Shown here: piece after piece, positions 36,219-47,300 of the stretch
How the letters are laid out: the number at the start of each line of letters is the position of its first letter
Position numbering within the stretch: position 1 is the first letter of the stretch
NCBI GenBank assembly: GCA_020437395.1
Contig: JAGQWJ010000006.1
Coordinates: 18,328-82,327 of the forward strand
Source: Ignavibacteriota bacterium
GTDB lineage: Bacteria; Bacteroidota; Ignavibacteria; Kapaibacteriales; UBA2268
Length of the DNA stretch: 64,000 bases
Reading direction: 5' to 3'
Translations under genes and position numbers: made by a program
Notes under the pieces: model-generated
The model's database searches: none
What the model was told of the DNA's origin: nothing
The model's input: only the letters and a program-made list of their open reading frames with translations

Positions 36219-37410
36219 TTTAATTATTCTTATTTCTAATTTTTCACCGCTTTTATCGAAGGATATAAGATTAGGGATAGATGTTTTGATGAGTGACGAA
36301 ATTAATGTTGTTCAAAACAAACGAATTGCACTATTTACTAATCAATCTGGAATAAATGCAGATGGAGTTCCAACTGCTGAATTATTATCACATGATATAC
36401 GAATAGATTTAAGAAAAATTTTCGTACCTGAGCATGGTTATTACACCACAATACCAGCAGGAGAACCAGTATCAAACGATTCCATCTTTGGAACACCAAT
36501 AGTTTCTCTTTATGGACCATTAAAAATCCCAGATAAGAAAGTATTGTCAAATATAGATGCTGTAGTTGTTGACATACAAGATATTGGGGTAAGGTCTTAT
36601 ACCTATATAAGTAGTTTACTTTATTTAATACAAGGTTGTGCTGAAAACAACATTGAAGTGATAATACTAGATAGACCAAACCCTTTGGGAGGATTAATTG
36701 TAGATGGTAACACACCAGAAAAGAAGTTTAAATCATTTGTGTCCTTAGTTCCGACAACTTACATCCATGGCTGTACAATCGGTGAACTCGCGTTAATGAT
36801 AAACGGTGAGATATGGACAGAGAATAAAAAACAATGTAATCTTACAATTGTTAGAATGGAAGGATGGGAAAGATGGATGGCTTGGGAAGATACAGGTTTA
36901 ATGTGGATACCTACTTCACCCCATGTACCAACCGCTAATTCGGTGAGAGGAATATCAACATTGGGCACAATTGGTGAATTAGGAATTGTAAGTATAGGTA
37001 TTGGTACAACATCTCCATTTGGCTACATTGGTTCTCCATATTTGAACTTTGATAATCTAAGTGTAAGCTATGAAGGTGCCTATTTACAGAAGACATTTTA
37101 TAGACCATTTTACGGTATGTTTAGTGGCAAAGATGTTCCTGGCTTTTATTTGAAATTCAATTTGTCAAACCACTTCAAACCATATACAACTGGGTTGTTA
37201 ATACTCAATGAATTGGTTAAAAATAATCCCGAACTACTTTCTGATAAAAATTTAAAATCTCAATCAATCAATATGTTCAACAAAATAACTGGTACAGATA
37301 AAATATTAAAAGCAATAGAATCAAATCTACCGAATGAAATGATTGTTACTTTAGCCAATGATGGTTTAATCGATTTTTTAAATATACGAACGAAATATTT
37401 GCTTTATTAA
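36178..37410 (+). CDS. NamZ-like (DUF1343) exo-beta-N-acetylmuramidase
   Basis: NamZ enzymes release terminal N-acetylmuramic acid from peptidoglycan fragments. The protein has 410 residues from ATG 36178, with a signal segment KGILLIIISSLIILISNFS, then the Rossmann-like DUF1343 fold: RIALFTNQSGIN, the catalytic-region motif FVPEHG, VVDIQDIGVRSYTYISSL, LDRPNPLGG and PTSPHVPTAN. ATG 36160 is an alternative start; neither has a clear ribosome site. The reading frame overlaps the TPR gene by 41 bp. It suggests recovery of muramic acid from its own or foreign cell walls. Confidence 0.9.
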   Translation: MKQQKGILLIIISSLIILISNFSPLLSKDIRLGIDVLMSDEINVVQNKRIALFTNQSGINADGVPTAELLSHDIRIDLRKIFVPEHGYYTTIPAGEPVSNDSIFGTPIVSLYGPLKIPDKKVLSNIDAVVVDIQDIGVRSYTYISSLLYLIQGCAENNIEVIILDRPNPLGGLIVDGNTPEKKFKSFVSLVPTTYIHGCTIGELALMINGEIWTENKKQCNLTIVRMEGWERWMAWEDTGLMWIPTSPHVPTANSVRGISTLGTIGELGIVSIGIGTTSPFGYIGSPYLNFDNLSVSYEGAYLQKTFYRPFYGMFSGKDVPGFYLKFNLSNHFKPYTTGLLILNELVKNNPELLSDKNLKSQSINMFNKITGTDKILKAIESNLPNEMIVTLANDGLIDFLNIRTKYLLY

Positions 37411-37411
37411 T

Positions 37412-37915
37412 ATGTTAGATGGGCTTTCAATAAGATTAGCAGACATTAGCGATACTAACCGAATTGTAGAAATTTATAATGAAGCCATTGTAAACAGAAA
37501 AAATGCTTTATTAGATGAAATTTTACTTTCAGATTATCAAATATCATTTAGAAACCGAGATTTAAAAAACTTCCCAATATTAGTAGCTACAATTAATAAT
37601 AGTGTTGTGGGATGGATTTCTTTATCGCCTTACCGTGCAAATCGTAAAGCTTATCAAAATTTAAAAGAAGTAAGTTTTTATATAGATAATCATTTTAAAG
37701 GAAAGGGAATCGGTTCGCTTTTATTAAAATATATTATCAATGAGAGAAGTAAGTTCAATTATAAATCATTAATTGCTATTCTAGTAGCTAATAATCAAGA
37801 GAGTGTTTATTTATTGAAAAAATTTGGATTTTCGCTTTGGGGGTGTTTGCCAAACGTGTTAGATATGGATGATGCGAGTAATGATGCATTAATTTATGGT
37901 AAAAATTTTGAATAA
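37412..37915 (+). CDS. GNAT-family N-acetyltransferase
   Basis: This 167-residue GCN5-related acetyltransferase has the acetyl-CoA loop in HFKGKGIGSLLLKYI and a preceding GWISLSPYRANRKAY segment that resembles phosphinothricin N-acetyltransferase (Pat-like) proteins. The substrate cannot be predicted beyond a small amine. It begins 1 base after the muramidase stop, ends the plus-strand operon, and is followed at once by a terminator. Confidence 0.85.
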   Translation: MLDGLSIRLADISDTNRIVEIYNEAIVNRKNALLDEILLSDYQISFRNRDLKNFPILVATINNSVVGWISLSPYRANRKAYQNLKEVSFYIDNHFKGKGIGSLLLKYIINERSKFNYKSLIAILVANNQESVYLLKKFGFSLWGCLPNVLDMDDASNDALIYGKNFE

Positions 37916-37917
37916 AA

Positions 37918-37946
37918 AAAAGGCAGTTTTTAGTAAACTGCCTTTT
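37918..37946. terminator. bidirectional intrinsic terminator
   Basis: A 12-bp perfect stem AAAAGGCAGTTT (37918-37929) with AAACTGCCTTTT (37935-37946) and a 5-base loop has T-rich ends on both strands. It separates the convergent acetyltransferase and temptin-like genes and probably serves both. Confidence 0.9.
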
Positions 37947-37960
37947 CTAAAGTTATTATT

Positions 37961-38605
37961 TTATTTAATAAAAATAATTCTTTTTCTAAGTGTATAATAT
38001 TTATTTCTAATTACTAAAAAATAATTGCCACTATTCATTGAACTTCTACTGAAATCTAATTTTAGTTTATTCTCACCCAATTCTGATTCAATTAAATCAG
38101 AATAGACAATATTCCCATCAAGATCAAATAATTCTAATTTACTTTTTTCAAAATAATTTGATAGATAGTTTACATTAAGAACACCCAATGAAGGCACTGG
38201 ATAAACATTAGAATTTCTACTTACAAAGTCATCCTCAACTGAGCTAGTAGTTGGCTTGCTATTTGGATTCCAAGGTTGAGTAACCAAAGAAGGGTCACCA
38301 GGATTTGCTTGCCCAATTGACCATTGACCATCAGGGTCTTGAAGCTCTTCCCCATTTGTAAATCCGTCACCATCCGAATCGATGTTAAAAATTAAATCCC
38401 ATCTTACATTCCCATTACTTAGATTATCATTTACAGTTTCACCAAATAGAGTTCTTGCTCCTCCACCACCAGCACTAATATGACAACTCGCACACTGAAA
38501 CTTATTTCCGTTTGGAATTTGGTTGACTCTTTGAGGCCGAGATTCGAGTGGTTGTGTCACTAATCCAATCATTATTACTAAAAAAAGTGTATTTAAAACA
38601 TTCAT
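37961..38605 (-). CDS. T9SS-sorted temptin-like protein with a CxxCH motif
   Basis: This 214-residue secreted protein begins MNVLNTLFLVIMIGLV (signal peptide). A temptin-like domain follows: PNGNKFQCASCHISAGGGGA, TLFG, and the acidic calcium-binding-like DSDGDGFTNGEELQDPDGQW. CASCH is also a c-type heme attachment motif, so it could be a mono-heme cytochrome or a disulfide-bearing temptin fold. A T9SS type A sorting domain ends it (VYPVPSLGVLNV to RIIFIK). ATG 38605 is used because the longer frame begins with TTG and would bury the signal peptide. It lies 69 bases after the AI-2E gene. Confidence 0.78.
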   Translation of the reverse strand: MNVLNTLFLVIMIGLVTQPLESRPQRVNQIPNGNKFQCASCHISAGGGGARTLFGETVNDNLSNGNVRWDLIFNIDSDGDGFTNGEELQDPDGQWSIGQANPGDPSLVTQPWNPNSKPTTSSVEDDFVSRNSNVYPVPSLGVLNVNYLSNYFEKSKLELFDLDGNIVYSDLIESELGENKLKLDFSRSSMNSGNYFLVIRNKYYTLRKRIIFIK

Positions 38606-38674
38606 ATAAACCTTATGTTTAATAAAAAAAATATATAGTTGTATAAACAACTAAAACATCAAAAAGTTACAAGA

Positions 38675-39721
38675 TTACTCTGGTGACCCCATAATTCTTG
38701 CAAATATCTGTGTATCTGGGAAGTGTTCGAAGATTAGTTTAAGAAGAACTAATAATGGAATAGATATAATCATACCCGCTAATCCCCATATATAGCCCCA
38801 AAATACAAGACCAAAAATAACTGTTAAAGTATTTAATTTTAATCTATCACCAGTGATAATTGGTTCAACCAAGTTACCCATAACCATTTGTATTGAAGAC
38901 AATATTAGCAAGAGGAAAATTACAGGTTGAAAAGTATCAAATTGTATAAAAGCCATAAGAACAGGTGGGATTGTTGCAATAATAGACCCAATAGAAGGTA
39001 TAAAGTTTAAAAGAAATGCAATAAATCCAAAGAAAAATGCAAAATTAAGGTCAAAGAAAAGACAAGTTAAATAGACAAGAATCCCTGTTAAAAGACTAAT
39101 TAACATCTTAATCATCAAATAAGAAAGTATAGACCCTTGAATTCTACTCATATTTTCTATCAATCTAGAATCAGTATCACCTTTAACGTGAGCTATATAT
39201 AAATCATAGTCGGCCAATCCTATAAGTAGTACGACATAGTATAAGAAAAACATAACAAAAGAGCCAGAAAGAGAACTTAATAAATTTGCTAATGCTGGAA
39301 TTGTGGCTGGAAGACCATATTCGTTAATTAAATACTCTAAATTAATTTTCTTATCAGCAGTTGAAAAAGCTGTACCAAAGTTTGTATTTATCCAAACGAC
39401 GACATTTTTGATTCGCATATTTAGTTTTTCAACTAAGAAATCTTGATTTTCAATAATAGATTGAATAGCTTCATTCAAAATAGAATATACAGCAAAAACA
39501 ACTAATAAGGTTATTAAAGTTACAGTTGGGAAAATAAGCCATTTCGGTGCTTTAAACCTTTGAAGAAATCCAACTAATGGTTGGAACATTAGAGCTATAA
39601 GAATGGCTAAAGCTAAAGGAACAAGAATACCAGATAATTCCTTTAGCAAATACATAACTAGAACAAAAAGAAATACGAATAGTATATTTTTGATCGAATT
39701 TAGTTGTGATTCATTATTCAT
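38675..39721 (-). CDS. AI-2E transporter family (PerM/TqsA-like) protein
   Basis: This 348-residue membrane protein has the family layout: two N-terminal helices, a hydrophilic segment (about 70-150), then five or six helices with LNFIPSIGSIIATIPPV and the conserved region GNLVEPIITGDRLKLN near residues 285-300. Members export or take up small molecules or ions (autoinducer-2, Na+/H+ in some). It is divergent from gyrA across 206 bases. The family call is firm; the substrate is not. Confidence 0.92.
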   Translation of the reverse strand: MNNESQLNSIKNILFVFLFVLVMYLLKELSGILVPLALAILIALMFQPLVGFLQRFKAPKWLIFPTVTLITLLVVFAVYSILNEAIQSIIENQDFLVEKLNMRIKNVVVWINTNFGTAFSTADKKINLEYLINEYGLPATIPALANLLSSLSGSFVMFFLYYVVLLIGLADYDLYIAHVKGDTDSRLIENMSRIQGSILSYLMIKMLISLLTGILVYLTCLFFDLNFAFFFGFIAFLLNFIPSIGSIIATIPPVLMAFIQFDTFQPVIFLLLILSSIQMVMGNLVEPIITGDRLKLNTLTVIFGLVFWGYIWGLAGMIISIPLLVLLKLIFEHFPDTQIFARIMGSPE

Positions 39722-39927
39722 TTGTATGCTGCAATTTTATACACTACACAATATAATTAATTATTTTTGATTAGTCCAATATTTTAAGTAAATTTTAGAC
39801 AAAATAATCATCCAATGTAAGCACATAGAAAGCTAATTTGTTGATAATTAAGATAGACTTTTAATCGGATATTGCTTATATTAGCGGATTATAAAATTAC
39901 ATTTACAATATAAAGCAGCATAAATAA

Positions 39928-42417
39928 ATGGCACTTTTTGGAAACGAACACATCGTTGTTACGTCGTTAGAAGATGAGATGCGTAATTCATATCTTGACT
40001 ATTCAATGTCAGTAATAGTATCAAGAGCACTTCCAGATGTAAGAGACGGTTTGAAACCTGTACATAGACGTATTTTGTACGCAATGCAAGAACTAGGCTT
40101 ACAACCAAATAAACCACATAAGAAATCAGCCAGACTTGTTGGGGAAGTACTTGGTAAGTATCACCCACACGGCGATTCGTCGGTTTATGATGCCATGGTT
40201 AGATTGGCACAAGAATGGAGTATGCGTTATCCTTTTGTCGATGGGCAAGGAAACTTTGGCTCTGTAGATGGAGACTCTCCTGCGGCTATGCGTTATACAG
40301 AAACAAGATTAGCAAACATCGCTACAGAAATGTTAAAAGACATTGATAAAAATACGGTTGATTTTAGATCGAATTTTGATGAGTCTTTAGAAGAGCCCTC
40401 AGTACTACCTTCTGTTATCCCTTCTCTATTAATGAATGGTTCTTCTGGTATTGCGGTTGGTATGGCAACTAATATCCCACCACATAATTTAAGAGAGGTT
40501 TGTGCGGGGTTACAAGCATTGATTGAAAATCCTGATATGACTTCCGAAGAAATGATTAAGTACGTTCCTGCTCCAGATTTCCCTACTGGTGGTATAATAT
40601 ATGGCTATAAAGGCGTTCAGGAAGCAATAACTACGGGAAGAGGAAAAATAAAAGTAAGAGCTAAAGCAAGTATTGAAGAAAATCACACTGGCTCAAAACA
40701 AGCAATTATAGTACATGAACTTCCTTATCAGGTTAATAAGGCCAATTTAATTGAAAAAATTGCAGATTTAGTAAGAAATAAAAGTTTAGAAGGTATCTCT
40801 GATATCAGAGACGAATCGGATAGAGATGGTCTCAGAATTGTTATCGAATTGAAAAGAGATGCTATAGCACTTGTAGTCTTAAATATGCTATTTAAGTTTA
40901 CGCAAATGCAAGTTACATTTGGAGCAATATTATTAGCTCTTGACAAAGGTAGACCAAAGGTTATGACCATCAAAGAAATGATGGAAAAGTTCTTGGTTCA
41001 TAGAAATGAAGTTATTGTACGTAAAACACAATTTGAACTTGATGCAGCTGAGAAAAGAGCTCACATTTTGGAAGGTTTTATAATTGCATTAGATAATATT
41101 GATGCTGTTATTAAAACAATTAGGGAATCTAGAGACCCAAACACCGCATCTACTTTGTTGCAAGAAAGATTCGAATTATCTGAAATTCAAGCAAAAGCAA
41201 TTCTAGAGATGCGTTTGCAAAGATTAACTGGTTTAGAAATTGATAAAATTAGAGATGAGTACCGTGAAATATTACAAACAATTGAAAGATTGCAAGCTAT
41301 ATTAGCTAACAAAGAGCTTCAATTACAAATTATTTCTGATGAATTGAAAGAAGTTGCTGAAAAATATGGAGATGACCGTAGAACTGAGATTGTTCACGAT
41401 GCAGATGATTTTGCGATAGAAGATATTATTGCAGATGAAGATGTAATCGTAACTATAACTAGAAATGGTTTAATAAAACGTACTAAAGTCTCAACATATA
41501 GAAAACAAAATAAGGGTGGCAGAGGCTCTAAAGGAACTGGAACTCACGACGATGATTTCGTAGAACAAGTATTTCAAGCTTCTACGCACAATAATTTATT
41601 ATTTTTTACTGATAAAGGTAAAGTGTATAAAGTTAAAGTCTATGATTTACCAGAAGGAAGTCGGACATCTAAGGGTAGATCATTAGCAAATGTGATAATG
41701 AAAGATCCCGATGAAAATGTTACTGCCTTCCAAACTGTAGTAGATTTTGATGCTGCTGATTCTTATATAATTATGTGTACTAAATACGGTACAATAAAGA
41801 AAACTGAATTGTCTGCATTTGCAAACATACGTCAAAATGGTATTATAGCGATTGGATTGAAAGACGATGATAAAATGATTGGTGCCATGTTAACAAATGG
41901 AGATTATCAAGTTGTACTTGCAACTCATCACGGTTTAGCTTGTAGATTTATGGAAAGTGAAATCCGAGATATGGGTAGAACAGCACAAGGAGTCAGAGGA
42001 ATTAGACTCTCTAAAGGTGATTATGTAGTTTCTATGGTAGTTGTAAGAAGAAATGATTCTCAATTGCTTATCATTGGTGAAAATGGATATGGTAAGAGAA
42101 CTGCACTGAATGAGTTTAGACTTACAAAACGAGGTGCAAAAGGAGTTATAGCAATGAATTTGACTGCAAAAACAGGCAAAGTTGTTGGTATGATGAGCGT
42201 TTTAGACACACAAGATCTAATAGTGATTACTACTAAAGGGATATTAATTAGACAAAATATCAAAGATATTAGAACTATTGGAAGAAATACTCAAGGCGTT
42301 AAACTTATAAGATTAGATAGTGGAGATCAAATTTCTGACTTTACTATTGTTAATGAAGACGAAGATATTGACAATGATGATATACAAGAAGCTGATAATC
42401 AAGATACACTTCTTTAA
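39928..42417 (+). CDS. gyrA: DNA gyrase subunit A
   Basis: GyrA cuts and rejoins both DNA strands during negative supercoiling. The protein has 829 residues. The catalytic Tyr123 lies in [10 protein letters not shown], the quinolone-resistance region around [16 protein letters not shown] is normal, and the C-terminal beta-pinwheel starts with the GyrA box QNKGGRG at 527-533, which distinguishes gyrase from topoisomerase IV. An acidic tail follows ([12 protein letters not shown]). It is divergent from the AI-2E gene. Its terminator lies inside the next gene. Confidence 0.97.
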   Translation: MALFGNEHIVVTSLEDEMRNSYLDYSMSVIVSRALPDVRDGLKPVHRRILYAMQELGLQPNKPHKKSARLVGEVLGKYHPHGDSSVYDAMVRLAQEWSMRYPFVDGQGNFGSVDGDSPAAMRYTETRLANIATEMLKDIDKNTVDFRSNFDESLEEPSVLPSVIPSLLMNGSSGIAVGMATNIPPHNLREVCAGLQALIENPDMTSEEMIKYVPAPDFPTGGIIYGYKGVQEAITTGRGKIKVRAKASIEENHTGSKQAIIVHELPYQVNKANLIEKIADLVRNKSLEGISDIRDESDRDGLRIVIELKRDAIALVVLNMLFKFTQMQVTFGAILLALDKGRPKVMTIKEMMEKFLVHRNEVIVRKTQFELDAAEKRAHILEGFIIALDNIDAVIKTIRESRDPNTASTLLQERFELSEIQAKAILEMRLQRLTGLEIDKIRDEYREILQTIERLQAILANKELQLQIISDELKEVAEKYGDDRRTEIVHDADDFAIEDIIADEDVIVTITRNGLIKRTKVSTYRKQNKGGRGSKGTGTHDDDFVEQVFQASTHNNLLFFTDKGKVYKVKVYDLPEGSRTSKGRSLANVIMKDPDENVTAFQTVVDFDAADSYIIMCTKYGTIKKTELSAFANIRQNGIIAIGLKDDDKMIGAMLTNGDYQVVLATHHGLACRFMESEIRDMGRTAQGVRGIRLSKGDYVVSMVVVRRNDSQLLIIGENGYGKRTALNEFRLTKRGAKGVIAMNLTAKTGKVVGMMSVLDTQDLIVITTKGILIRQNIKDIRTIGRNTQGVKLIRLDSGDQISDFTIVNEDEDIDNDDIQEADNQDTLL

Positions 42418-42421
42418 AAAA

Positions 42422-44308
42422 ATGATTTCGAAAATAAATAATAATAACGCTGGGATTTTAATAATTCTCAGCGTTTTTTTTATTTTCAATGGAAAGGGGT
42501 TTTCTAACACTAAGGATTCGTCCTTGTTAACTGTACCTTATGAATCACATGGTAGATTAATAAAAGATACATCGGACTTAATTAAAAAATCTACAATTCA
42601 AAGAATAAATTATAGTTCATTATTTGATATTCTCAATACAAGTAATGAATTATTTGGAATGTCTTTAGGTATTAATGGCCATAAAAATAATTTTTTAAGC
42701 TACGGTTCATTAGAAAACAATGTCGAGTTAGGTTTTAACGGACGTTCATTAAAAAATTATTATGATGGCAAATATAACATTGAGAATTTTTCTCCTGAAT
42801 TCTTTGAAAGAATAGAAATTTTGAAAGGCTCTGACGCAGCCATTTTGTCCTCTGAACCTAATAATCTATATTTGAATATTCAAGAAATAATTTATAATAC
42901 TAAAACACCTTTTACTCGACTATGGTATGCTCAAGAAGGGGGTTCATTTATCAGTGCAGATGGAATTTTTAGTCAAAATTTTTCAAAAGATTGGAATTTC
43001 ACTTTTGGTTTTAAAAAAATCGATGATAGATTAAATTTTGACAACATGTCATCAGATTATTGGAATTTAAGATTCATACTTAGATATAATATAGATTCTA
43101 CATCTTCCCTATCTTTCTCTGATAATTTCACTAATAATTTGACAATTTCCAATGGAGGTTCAGACCCACTCAATTCTTTCAATATTTATAGTCCTATCAA
43201 CTCAACTTCTTATTACGAAAGTATAAAGTTGAGGAATTTAAGACATGATTTAAATTTAACCTACAGTAAGACTATAGGATTGATAGAAATAAGCAACACA
43301 GCATTTCTAACTTCTGATATTAGTGAACGAGCTTTACCTCCGTTTGATAACAATGACACTTCAGGAAATACTGCTAACTCTGAATTTCAATATGGCAATA
43401 GATTAATTGTTGATGTTAATTCTGATGTTTTAGATTTGAAATTTGGATCTAATGTAAGTAGTTTTAGTTCTGATGGTACAAACTTTTTCTCGAGTTATAG
43501 TGGAGTTAATTGGAACTTATTTTCACGAGCAGAGATTAAACTTAAAAATAATATAAATGTATCGGGAGGAATTAATTATGGTAATGACTCAAGAAGTACT
43601 TTCATATCTTTTGGAGAAAAGATTCAGTATGAATTTGATAATAATACCCATCTTTATCTAGACCATTCATTTATTTCAAAAAATGGCTTGGTTCACAGTA
43701 AAGGTTTAAAGAATGAAGAAACAAATTTAATTATACTTGGATTACAAATTAGTGAATTGAATATCGAAGGTTTTTACAGAATTGCAAAAAATCCTATTTA
43801 TAATAAATTGATTAATGCATATACAACCGAACAGTATAATATTAGTGATTATAATGCTTTGGGAGGTAATGTATCTTACAATAACACTTTGCTAACAGAT
43901 ATATTCGATAACGAAGATAGAATCAGTTTTAAAATTCAAACAAAATTAAATATCATACTAAATAATGAAGAATTTAAGAATTACTATCCTTTGTTCACCT
44001 TAAATGCTGGTCTGAATTATTTATTAATGATAAATAAAAGTGAATTAAATTTAGGTTTCAAGGCCGGGTTACTTGATTCTAAAGTTGCACCTCGATATAT
44101 CCCAATTTCAAATAGCTATATTAATACAACTGAAAAAGTTGGTATTCAAACAACAGGACTTAACTTATATTCAATTATGAAACTAGGAAACGCATTTGTA
44201 AAAATTGAATGGGAGAATGTATTAAATGCCAATTATTATTTTGTTTCATATTATCCTGAACGCGGTCAGATAGTAAAACTTTCAGTAGCATGGTCATTTT
44301 TTGATTAA
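42422..44308 (+). CDS. outer-membrane beta-barrel with TonB-receptor-like plug
   Basis: This 628-residue protein has a signal peptide MISKINNNNAGILIILSVFF and a divergent plug region (ELGFNGRSLKNYYDGKYNIENFSPEFFERIEILKGS), in which ERIEILKGS matches TonB-dependent receptor plugs. Alternating strand patterns run to the end, which is aromatic (VAWSFFD), as in outer-membrane barrels. No TonB box or carboxypeptidase-like domain is evident. ATG 42422 starts four bases after gyrA; the open frame continues upstream inside gyrA but only this start gives a signal peptide. The gyrA terminator is embedded in its first codons. It overlaps the convergent PorU gene by four bases. Confidence 0.78.
   Translation: MISKINNNNAGILIILSVFFIFNGKGFSNTKDSSLLTVPYESHGRLIKDTSDLIKKSTIQRINYSSLFDILNTSNELFGMSLGINGHKNNFLSYGSLENNVELGFNGRSLKNYYDGKYNIENFSPEFFERIEILKGSDAAILSSEPNNLYLNIQEIIYNTKTPFTRLWYAQEGGSFISADGIFSQNFSKDWNFTFGFKKIDDRLNFDNMSSDYWNLRFILRYNIDSTSSLSFSDNFTNNLTISNGGSDPLNSFNIYSPINSTSYYESIKLRNLRHDLNLTYSKTIGLIEISNTAFLTSDISERALPPFDNNDTSGNTANSEFQYGNRLIVDVNSDVLDLKFGSNVSSFSSDGTNFFSSYSGVNWNLFSRAEIKLKNNINVSGGINYGNDSRSTFISFGEKIQYEFDNNTHLYLDHSFISKNGLVHSKGLKNEETNLIILGLQISELNIEGFYRIAKNPIYNKLINAYTTEQYNISDYNALGGNVSYNNTLLTDIFDNEDRISFKIQTKLNIILNNEEFKNYYPLFTLNAGLNYLLMINKSELNLGFKAGLLDSKVAPRYIPISNSYINTTEKVGIQTTGLNLYSIMKLGNAFVKIEWENVLNANYYFVSYYPERGQIVKLSVAWSFFD
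42446..42481 (+). terminator. intrinsic terminator of gyrA inside the next gene
   Basis: Stem AACGCTGGGA (42446-42455) pairs with TCTCAGCGTT (42466-42475), with one G-T wobble and a 10-base loop, followed by eight T. It starts 29 bases after the gyrA stop, but within codons 9-20 of the barrel gene. Placement makes it a terminator or attenuator controlling that gene. Confidence 0.8.
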
Positions 44309-47300
44309 TTAACTTTTATCATTCTATTGAAACTAGGTTCCGATGATTTGTTTACTATAACTAGTTTATAGTAATAAATTCCGGAAGAAACCGAATTACC
44401 AAAAGAGTCTAAACCATCCCAATCGATTTTATTTTCACCAAAATTGGCATTTGATTCAATAGTTTTAATCTCTGAACCTAAGGCATTATAAATTGTTACT
44501 CGAACTTTAATATTATTTTCCTTACCAACATAATTATATTTAAAGGATGTGTTTTCATCAAATGGGTTTGGATAATTTATTAATTCATTAGTAAAATAAT
44601 CATTAGAAACTATTAAATCAATATTAAGTGTATCAGCATGATTTCCAGTTGCGTCCTCGCCAATGACATTTAATATATTCTGACCTATATCTAATTTTTC
44701 TGTTGGTCTGAAAGTCACTCTTGCTTTTAAATCCCCTTGGTTAATTAGTTCAAAATTAAATGTATCTACATTATTATTAAGCATTACTTTTCTGTTAATT
44801 CTATTAAATATGACATTTTCTTTCAAAACTTCTAATGTAGATTTGTCATAAAGTTCCACTGAGAATATTGGTCTTTCAGAAACAAATGATTTATCGCTTA
44901 GTTCAACTCCATCTGCGTAAGCAATAAGCCAAGGTTTTGTCGTATCTTCATCAATTTTGATATCGGCCCTTAATATGTTATTGAATGTAAACAGTTCATT
45001 CAATTGCGATTTAGGGTCTATTTGTGAAAATAACATATTCTCAGTTGCAAATTCAGTAGTATTAAAATCAATCAATGTATTTAAACTAGTGTCTGTAGCT
45101 AATAGTGGAATATTCTTATTTTTCTTTATAGGATTAAAATTATTCTCAATTGTGAATTCAAATTCAATATTTTCTGCAATCGATCTAGTTGAAATGTTTT
45201 CAACTTTATAAGTAAACTCAGCCGTCTCACCTCTTTCATAATTATCTTTATTTAGTTTTGATTCCGATTTAATGACAGCTAATTCCGGAGTTGGGACAAA
45301 ATCAATCTTTACGAAGTTGAAACTAAATGGACTACCAACACTATCTCTTTTGAAAATCATATCCAAGTTTAATGATGGGTTTTCGTTACAATCAATTTCT
45401 GACATATCTGTTATATTCTTGTTGCTGTTCAATATTGTGGCACCGTTTGAATTGAATTTGGTGTCTGTACTTATATTATCACCAGTATAATTAATATTAC
45501 TGCTAATAAATTTCTTTGACTTACCAACATTTTCGATTAATACTCTTGCGTTTGTTTGAAATCTAGTAAATTCAGTTGTTAATTGAATAGTATCTCCAAG
45601 TAAATGATAATCAATCGTTGACTCAGGAAATCCAATTCTTGTAAACATTACGAAACTTGAGTTAAATTGAAGTGAATCTGCAAACTTACTGCCTAAATCT
45701 TTTAAGCTATTTTTTATTCTAGTTATGCTACCAACACTTTCAGGGCTCTGTTCTGAATCAATTATATCCGGTGCTCTTGTAGAAACGTCAGCAGTAGCTA
45801 ACAACAAATAGTGACCATAAGGCAAAGAATCTGTCAAAAATCTATCTAACCACCTTGAATCATAGAAAATATCATCATCTTTAAATTTACTATCCCAAGT
45901 GTCAAAATGTTTAGAAATAAAGGTAGTATCATCAATAATATCAGGAATAATAATAATATTGAACCCTCTTTGCAATCTATTAAGATATGAAAATAAACTG
46001 CCGTTTTCTTCATCAATAGTATTAATAATTGCATGCCTTTCTGCATTTTCGCTACCTCTGGCAGAAGAAAGAAACACAGAGAATTCTTTATCATCAAACT
46101 CTAGACCCGATTCAGTTTCTTTTAAATTTTCATATTCTAAATTTCTACTATTGCTCTTGACCGAATAATGTACAATAGAATCAATTTTATCCGATGTATG
46201 AAACTCTAAATATTTAACAGATGACTCTACCCCCGTCAATTTCTCTTTGCTCGAATACTGAAGTATATAATCCGTGTTAACATCTAAATTTTCGATCTCT
46301 AATTCGATATAATTTTCAAGTAAATTCAATTTTATATCTGAGAATATATCTTCATATTTAGCATTTTTTAGTTTAAAATTATATTCCTTTTCTGTGCCAG
46401 TAGGGTTAACAAATCTAAATATAGCTTTCTGTGCGGATACGTTCCAATTGTCTAGTGGCTCTACAGGGATAAGTCCTTGTGAAAACACATCGAATGACAT
46501 ATTAACTTGATTATTAACATAATTTACATCATTAATTAAGCTATCATAGTCTGCGAATATACTAATATTGTGTTTTCCGATTGACCTATTTAGATCGAAC
46601 TCAATAAAATGTTTAGATTCGAAACAAACAGGTTCAATTCTTTTAATTATAGTATCTGACTTACTGTTAAAAGTATGTATTATTCTAACATTCATAGAAT
46701 CTTTATTAACAGTACCTATATTATATAATGTATAATCTACTCTGACTTTCGTGTCATTTTCAGTAATAATTTCATTACCTAATTGATCGGTTATTTCAAC
46801 ATTTTTTTCATAAAGCACTATTTCTGGTTTAGTTGCTATTCTTACTGAGATTAATGGATCACCTAATAAAACAACTTGATTAAGCGCCGATATTGCTTTA
46901 GGATTTCTAGCTTTATATGAATTATAAATTTTTCCAATACTCCGCTCTGGGAATTGTTCATTAATTAAAGCAAAATACATTGAATAGGATACACTAAGTG
47001 CAACGTGAACTTGCGTAGTGGAAGTACCACCTATAACTCCAACAAAACCTTTGTTCTTTATATTTACAAACTCTTCACCTATTGAATTAAATTGCCATGG
47101 TTCTGCAAAAGCTGAAGTGTTACAAGAAAGTGTATTTAAAAATCCATATTTACCTTGATTATTTAGATTAGGAGCTTCCCATCCTGACATATCAATTACA
47201 GTTGGAGAGCCATGACCTAAGAAATTTGTCCATATTTTACCTTTGTTTATTTCCTTTTTAATCTCATTTGCCTGAGATTCTGAAACTGTTTCATTTGATG

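Noticed and set aside
42320..42421. Upstream extension of the barrel gene inside gyrA
   Set aside because: The added residues are a shadow of gyrA; ATG 42422 gives a normal signal peptide immediately after the gyrA stop.
45846..46168. Antisense frames within the PorU-like gene
   Set aside because: Composition follows the codons of the long real gene on the other strand, with no start signals or family features.
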